This document shows, piece by piece, positions 31,682-34,055 of a DNA stretch of 34,055 nucleotides. Position 1 is the stretch's first letter, and each line of letters starts with the position of its first letter. A program made the position numbers and the translations under genes. The notes beneath the pieces were generated by a model. The model was not told where the DNA came from, made no database searches, and saw nothing but the letters and a program-made list of their open reading frames with translations. Source of the DNA: Candidatus Thalassarchaeum sp. (GTDB lineage Archaea > Thermoplasmatota > Poseidoniia > Poseidoniales > Thalassarchaeaceae); the NCBI GenBank assembly GCA_022449845.1, contig JAKUOE010000005.1, positions 1-34,055 on the forward strand, written 5' to 3'.

Positions 31682-32137
31682 ATGTCCGGCCCCTATTCAA
31701 CCGAACCTGTGACCAAGATTGACGAGGTTTTTCCCCAAGATACGAATGCCTACAACACACTCTTTGGTGGGCGATTGATGAGTATCATGGATACAGCCGC
31801 AGGAATGGTTTCCAGCAAATTTGCACACCGAGAATTCGTCACTGTTTCTGTGGACGCCTTGAAATTCAAGCGCCCGGCGTACCAAGGAGACCTCATCGAA
31901 ACCACGGCCCGCGTTGTTCACACGAGTACGCATACTGCAGGCGTACACGTGGTTGCAAAGAGACTGAATCGCAGTGAGTGGGTGACGGAGGAGATCTGCT
32001 CAGGATTCTTCTTCATGGTCGCCATCGATTCACAAATGCGACCAATCCCTATCCCTCAATTCACACCGGAAAGTGAGGAAGAGCAGAAGATGTGGGCTCG
32101 TGCTCAAGCAGCTAGAGACGCCATGAAGGCAGACTGA
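31682..32137 (+). CDS. Acyl-CoA thioesterase, hot-dog fold (YciA-like)
   Basis: Hydrolyses acyl-CoA to free acid and CoA. The 151-residue protein is of normal length. The hallmark is NAYNTLFGGRLMSIMDTAAGM, where the Asp is the expected catalytic residue of this branch, followed by FVTVSVDALKFKRPAYQGD and a central strand region ending in CSGFFFMVAID. The ATG is preceded by GGAGAG at suitable spacing; the frame is open further upstream but those residues do not match the family. Given the FAS-like cluster about 8 kb away, it may act on its products, though a general CoA-recycling role is equally possible. Confidence 0.9.
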   Translation: MSGPYSTEPVTKIDEVFPQDTNAYNTLFGGRLMSIMDTAAGMVSSKFAHREFVTVSVDALKFKRPAYQGDLIETTARVVHTSTHTAGVHVVAKRLNRSEWVTEEICSGFFFMVAIDSQMRPIPIPQFTPESEEEQKMWARAQAARDAMKAD

Positions 32138-32171
32138 ACGAAATCCACATTGAACAGTAGGCGGTCGGCAA

Positions 32172-33155
32172 ATGCCAGTATTGAACGTCGCCTTCGTTGG
32201 TTCAGAAGAGATGGCCAGAACATTGGCAAAGAAAGGGGATGTGCGAGATATCGAATCCTATGTTCACAAGGAAATCATTGATGGTCAAACACGAATCTTC
32301 TCGTTGTTGAGACCATTGCGACACCCTGAGAGGCTGCGACCTTTGTTGAGTGTACTCAATGTGGCCAAAGCGGGAATTGTCGAGATATCCAGGGTCGATG
32401 CGGCTCTTGGAGAAGTTTTGGTTGCTTTCGGGTCCGCGAATATTCAAGACGGGCACGCCATAATTTCTCCAGATGAAGGAGAATGGATTGACCCGCAACA
32501 GGTGAGAATGATTCTCGACCAAGCCGGACTTGAGAAATGGAATCTACACGAAGAGATTCCAGACGAGCATACCCTTCGTGATTCCTTGCTGTCAAATCTA
32601 CAGACAGGCGCGGAAAATGCACCACTCGTCATCCCAATCGATCAGCATTTCAATGTCAAAGGGGTTGGATTGGTGGCGATTGGGTACGTGCAAGCAGGAA
32701 CTGTGTCCAAACATGATGAGATTCACGTTCTCCCGGCTCAAGAAAATGGAATTGCACGAAGTCTCCAAGTCATGGATGACGATGTCGAACAGAGTATCGC
32801 GGGTGATCGGGTCGGTGTTGCACTCCGAAATCTGAGAGAAGAGGCCCTCCATCGTGGATGCATCCTGACCCATATTGATGCAGGGGCGCTCACTCGCCAC
32901 AATCACTCAACATTCATGCTTCAGAGGGCCCCGTTTCAAAAGCGTGAACTATCGAAAGGGGACATCGTTCATGCGGCTGTCGACCTGCAGTTCCAAGTCG
33001 GACGGATTGTCGGAATCGATGGAGGCAATTTCACAGTTGAATGGGAACAACCCCTCTGGATACAGAATCGTGACTCTGCGCCAGTAATCATCGCCCAATT
33101 GGATGCGGAGAATATGCGAATAATGGGTGTTGCCCACAGCATCGCGCCCGCGTGA
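32172..33155 (+). CDS. EF-Tu/SelB-like translation-factor paralogue without a P-loop
   Basis: A 327-residue protein laid out as G-like domain, EF-Tu domain II and domain III. The start, LNVAFVGSEEMARTLAKKGD, is where GTPases carry GxxxxGK(S/T), but no such motif is present. Later, DQHFNVKGVGLVAIGYVQAG with DEIHVLP and AGDRVGVALRN are typical of domain II (compare FxIxGxGTVxxGxVxxG). The C-terminal part matches a third barrel. Similar short EF-Tu-like proteins exist in methanogens. The loss of nucleotide-binding residues suggests an RNA- or ribosome-binding role without GTP hydrolysis. It follows the thioesterase gene by 34 nt. Confidence 0.78.
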   Translation: MPVLNVAFVGSEEMARTLAKKGDVRDIESYVHKEIIDGQTRIFSLLRPLRHPERLRPLLSVLNVAKAGIVEISRVDAALGEVLVAFGSANIQDGHAIISPDEGEWIDPQQVRMILDQAGLEKWNLHEEIPDEHTLRDSLLSNLQTGAENAPLVIPIDQHFNVKGVGLVAIGYVQAGTVSKHDEIHVLPAQENGIARSLQVMDDDVEQSIAGDRVGVALRNLREEALHRGCILTHIDAGALTRHNHSTFMLQRAPFQKRELSKGDIVHAAVDLQFQVGRIVGIDGGNFTVEWEQPLWIQNRDSAPVIIAQLDAENMRIMGVAHSIAPA

Positions 33156-33206
33156 GGAGATGGGCCCGAAACTGTGGGTCTAATGGTGAAGATTGGAGAT
33201 AAACTG

Positions 33207-33212
33207 TATAAG
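33207..33212 (+). promoter_or_regulatory. Putative TATA box of the right-edge gene
   Basis: GATAAACTGTATAAG contains TATAAG about 27 nt upstream of the next ATG, giving an essentially leaderless mRNA. A GCAGC/GCTGC inverted repeat (33212-33228, 7-nt spacer) lies between it and the start codon and may be an operator. Confidence 0.45.
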
Positions 33213-33238
33213 CAGCAGTTAGCGCTGCACTATTTGGG

Positions 33239-34055
33239 ATGCATCAACAGGAAGAACCCTTGGGGGTTCAGCCTGAGCAGCGTGGGCATGAAATCCTCGC
33301 TATGTTCAGGCTGGCCGGAGTCGGCGGTAGCGTCAAGGGCATATTAAGTGAGAAATCGTTCCTTCTGGAACGTCGTGACGGGAAGGGGCTTCGTGTCGAC
33401 ATCGATACGATTCGACGCGTTCGTCACCACCACATTCCGATTACCCCGCAAGGAGTAACTTGGATTGGATTCATCACACTCATTCTCGCAACAAGGGTTC
33501 TGTCTGGAACCATTCAGATCTACGCTCTTGCAGCCGGTGCAATCACGATTTTCACATGGTTAATGGGGCGAAGGCCAACACTTTGTATCGATACGAAGCA
33601 AGGAGATCGACATATTCTCCACGGACCTGACAGTCTTCTATTACGAACACAGATGATGGTGAATCGACTCTGTGAGGGGAAGACATTGGAGGAAGCACGA
33701 GAGGGCCTTGAAGAAATTCAACTTCATCCTAATTTCCCTTCAATCTCACCATTGGAGACGATTAAATTACAATCGGCTGCAATTCAAACTGAGCGTGTGG
33801 AAGATGCGGAAATTCTTCCTGAGATTGGAATCTTCGATGAAGCAGATCTCGAGCAGGCCCTCAAGGCGATGTATCACGGCAGCGCAGGAGAAATTCCAGA
33901 ACCGCAGCCAGCCGAGACTGTAGTTCCAACCAATGCTTTGCCTGCAACTGAAGCATTCGCCACCGACAGCCCCGCTGATCATGCAGGAAGGGGATTGTTG
34001 GATCGAGCGCGAGATTCATTGCAAACAGCTCGTTCCGAGAACGATGAATGGAATC
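33239..34055 (+). CDS. Partial CDS: membrane protein, unknown function (runs off the window)
   Basis: An open frame of 272 codons from the ATG at 33239 continues past the right edge. Residues 1-70 are soluble, with a basic region around VDIDTIRRVRHHH. Two hydrophobic helices (about 73-91 and 94-108) are followed by a cytoplasmic-type domain with a helical segment (LEEAREGLEEIQLH), and then an acidic, Pro/Ala-rich stretch. The layout (basic soluble start, paired helices, long polar tail) is that of a membrane-anchored cytosolic protein. No family was recognised. Confidence 0.75.
   Translation, partial: MHQQEEPLGVQPEQRGHEILAMFRLAGVGGSVKGILSEKSFLLERRDGKGLRVDIDTIRRVRHHHIPITPQGVTWIGFITLILATRVLSGTIQIYALAAGAITIFTWLMGRRPTLCIDTKQGDRHILHGPDSLLLRTQMMVNRLCEGKTLEEAREGLEEIQLHPNFPSISPLETIKLQSAAIQTERVEDAEILPEIGIFDEADLEQALKAMYHGSAGEIPEPQPAETVVPTNALPATEAFATDSPADHAGRGLLDRARDSLQTARSENDEWN

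Noticed and set aside
1-34055. CRISPR arrays, insertion sequences or prophage
   Set aside because: No regularly spaced direct repeats, transposase, integrase, capsid or terminase-like proteins were recognised.

Overview
The window looks like a chromosomal piece of a marine planktonic euryarchaeon, most likely Marine Group II/III (Candidatus Poseidoniales or a relative). This is inferred from gene content. Archaeal information genes (Nop5, fibrillarin, transcription factor S, PCNA, a TBP-fold protein, an intron-less tRNA-Gly) are interleaved with bacterial-type genes (Fpg/MutM, FabI, an Lgt-like enzyme, a type I fatty-acid/polyketide megasynthase) and a very large acidic surface protein. Coding density is very high. 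Many neighbours overlap by 1-8 bases, and no gap exceeds about 170 bases.

Layout. Positions 1-5000 (minus strand): a truncated gene; an aquaporin; an operon of an Lgt-like protein, a Tes-like radical SAM enzyme and a duplicated-ectodomain membrane protein; then an aquaporin paralogue that has lost both NPA motifs. Positions 5100-7600 (minus): a Nop5-fibrillarin-Fpg operon in which fibrillarin carries a one-base frameshift. Positions 7700-10000 (plus): TFS, PCNA and a GT2 glycosyltransferase, with a nested inverted repeat between TFS and PCNA. Positions 10000-12800 (minus): tRNA-Gly(UCC), an ABC exporter and an FGE-fold membrane protein. Positions 13070-24918 (minus): the central cluster, read in the order TraB-like hypothetical, TBP-like protein, TatD-family hydrolase, FabI, ketosynthase, megasynthase and phosphopantetheinyl transferase. 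Positions 24928-30807 (minus): a 1959-residue surface protein. Positions 30917-34055: a short ThiI-like protein (minus), then a hot-dog thioesterase, an EF-Tu-like protein without a P-loop, and a membrane protein that runs off the window (plus).

The most interesting unit is positions 13070-22613. FabI (enoyl reductase), KS, AT, ACP-like, KS, ACP-like, KR, DH and a PPTase together make an apparently complete set for reductive acyl-chain elongation, in an organism whose membrane lipids would be expected to be isoprenoid. Three things are odd about it. A single in-frame TAA separates KS from AT in what is otherwise one continuous reading frame. Neither carrier-like domain has the usual serine (one has Asp, one has Thr). 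The second KS has a remodelled HGTGT motif. Elsewhere, a Tes-like/Lgt-like lipid operon, a divergent TBP and a recurring family of perfect inverted repeats with 3-nt spacers at gene borders deserve a second look. The two lesions (fibrillarin frameshift, megasynthase stop) could be sequencing errors and should be checked against reads first.
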